Positions 63,601 to 64,000 of a stretch of DNA of 64,000 nucleotides are shown here, piece by piece. A program made the position numbers and the translations under genes. The notes beneath the pieces are model-generated. The model had not been told where the DNA came from. It made no database searches and saw only the letters and a list, made by a program, of their open reading frames with translations. Source of the DNA: Tricholomella constricta (taxonomy: Eukaryota > Basidiomycota > Agaricomycetes > Agaricales > Lyophyllaceae); contig JAACJP010000037.1 in assembly GCA_013368375.1 (NCBI GenBank), forward strand, positions 62,001-126,000. The letters run 5' to 3'. How positions within the stretch are numbered: the first letter of the stretch is position 1; each line of letters starts with the position of its first letter.

Positions 63601-64000
63601 CAGAGACAACGGTAGGGACAGGGGAGTCGTGGGTGCTTACGATCGAGGATGGAAAGGCGTGGCAGGAGCTGTTGGATCATACAGTGGCTACTGCCCTCGA
63701 CTACGGACACGACGCCAATACTGTGCTTGCCGCCATCGCCGCTCTGGTTTCCGACGATGCATATATGCCGACCCATATTCGACTCGTTGAGTTCATGCTC
63801 ACCCACCTCGCCACCATAGCTGCTGCTGGCGACCTTCGCGAGCTACCTGAAGCTGTGCTGGAGTTCGCTGCCGCGACGATGATAGCGATGTACCCTCCCC
63901 CTCTTCTGGATCAGACAACATACACTTGGGCTGTGCGAGCTGTTACGAGTCTCGTTGAGCTATGTCCCAGGGAGCTGGTTGGTGTACTTGGTGAAAAGAT
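60605..64000 (+). CDS. RIF1: RIF1, telomere and replication-timing regulator, 5' part
   Basis: RIF1 brings PP1 phosphatase to chromatin to delay origin firing and also acts at telomeres and in repair. The gene runs past the right edge. Exons seen are 60605-61307, 61356-61591, 61641-62874 and 62935 to the end. The N-terminus has KDKEN, RVIW (27-30) and KSILKK (SILK at 61-64); SILK and RVxF-like sites are PP1 docking motifs. From about residue 90 the Rif1 HEAT solenoid starts (DPLVNLAYLEYPVSTIV, LKVLIEAYSVLMARLR). It continues through LREIFTAVLAIPLADELP, LSIYLPAVFIPTFTHNVLSSVLSTLL, RNRSVRALTAIMWRVVIWVFL and TWAVRAVTSLVELCPRE. An acidic low-complexity insert (EGETEADDDDEEGE) sits in the third exon. 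Confidence 0.85.

Overview
The window is nuclear DNA of a filamentous basidiomycete, most likely an Agaricomycete. Genes are broken by many short introns of about 46-65 nt, spacing is compact and on both strands, and several families are typical of mushrooms (Plavaka transposase, DUF6698, DUF6534, BTB/POZ receptors of the 'SAAKRKR' type, a fungal kinase-like protein). Almost no gene is one open frame, so I rebuilt models by joining exons at splice sites and checked that coding length was a multiple of three where exon edges are listed.

Layout. 0-6.1 kb: start of an MFS symporter (-), a RidA enamine/imine deaminase (+), and complete cohesin SMC3 (-). 6.3-10 kb: two intact tandem BTB genes and a third decayed copy. 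10.5-18.2 kb: a pseudokinase-like gene (-), exosome nuclease RRP6 (+) and a DHA1-type MFS transporter (+). 18.8-26.9 kb: an 8.1-kb DNA transposon with terminal inverted repeats and a 10-bp flanking direct repeat. It carries an intact Plavaka transposase and a divergent DUF6698 gene, and a 608-bp MITE-like element is nested in its right end. 28.0-30.2 kb: a paralogue of the MFS transporter with the same 14-exon structure. 30.8-40 kb: a Sec14 lipid-transfer protein and the cohesin loader SCC2. 40.5-44.6 kb: a secreted PL14-like lyase and a carnitine acetyltransferase. 44.7-54.9 kb: an old segmental duplication of the block CAT-URC4-BTB-RPAP3 in which each copy has lost different genes, with a PA-clan protease-like gene and an aldo-keto reductase lying among them. 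55.8-60.1 kb: two divergent DUF6534 membrane-protein genes. 60.6 kb to the end: the 5' part of RIF1.

How the parts relate. SMC3 (cohesin ring), SCC2 (cohesin loader) and RIF1 (replication timing and telomeres) all act on chromosomes, but they are separate genes on different strands and nothing shows co-regulation. RRP6 and RPAP3 serve RNA processing and polymerase/chaperone assembly. The accessory part of the window is made by duplication (BTB, MFS, the CAT-RPAP3 block) and by the transposon. The most unusual signals are the two-gene Plavaka element, the reciprocal loss between duplicated blocks, a start codon split by an intron, and five introns that appear to use GC-AG instead of GT-AG splice sites.
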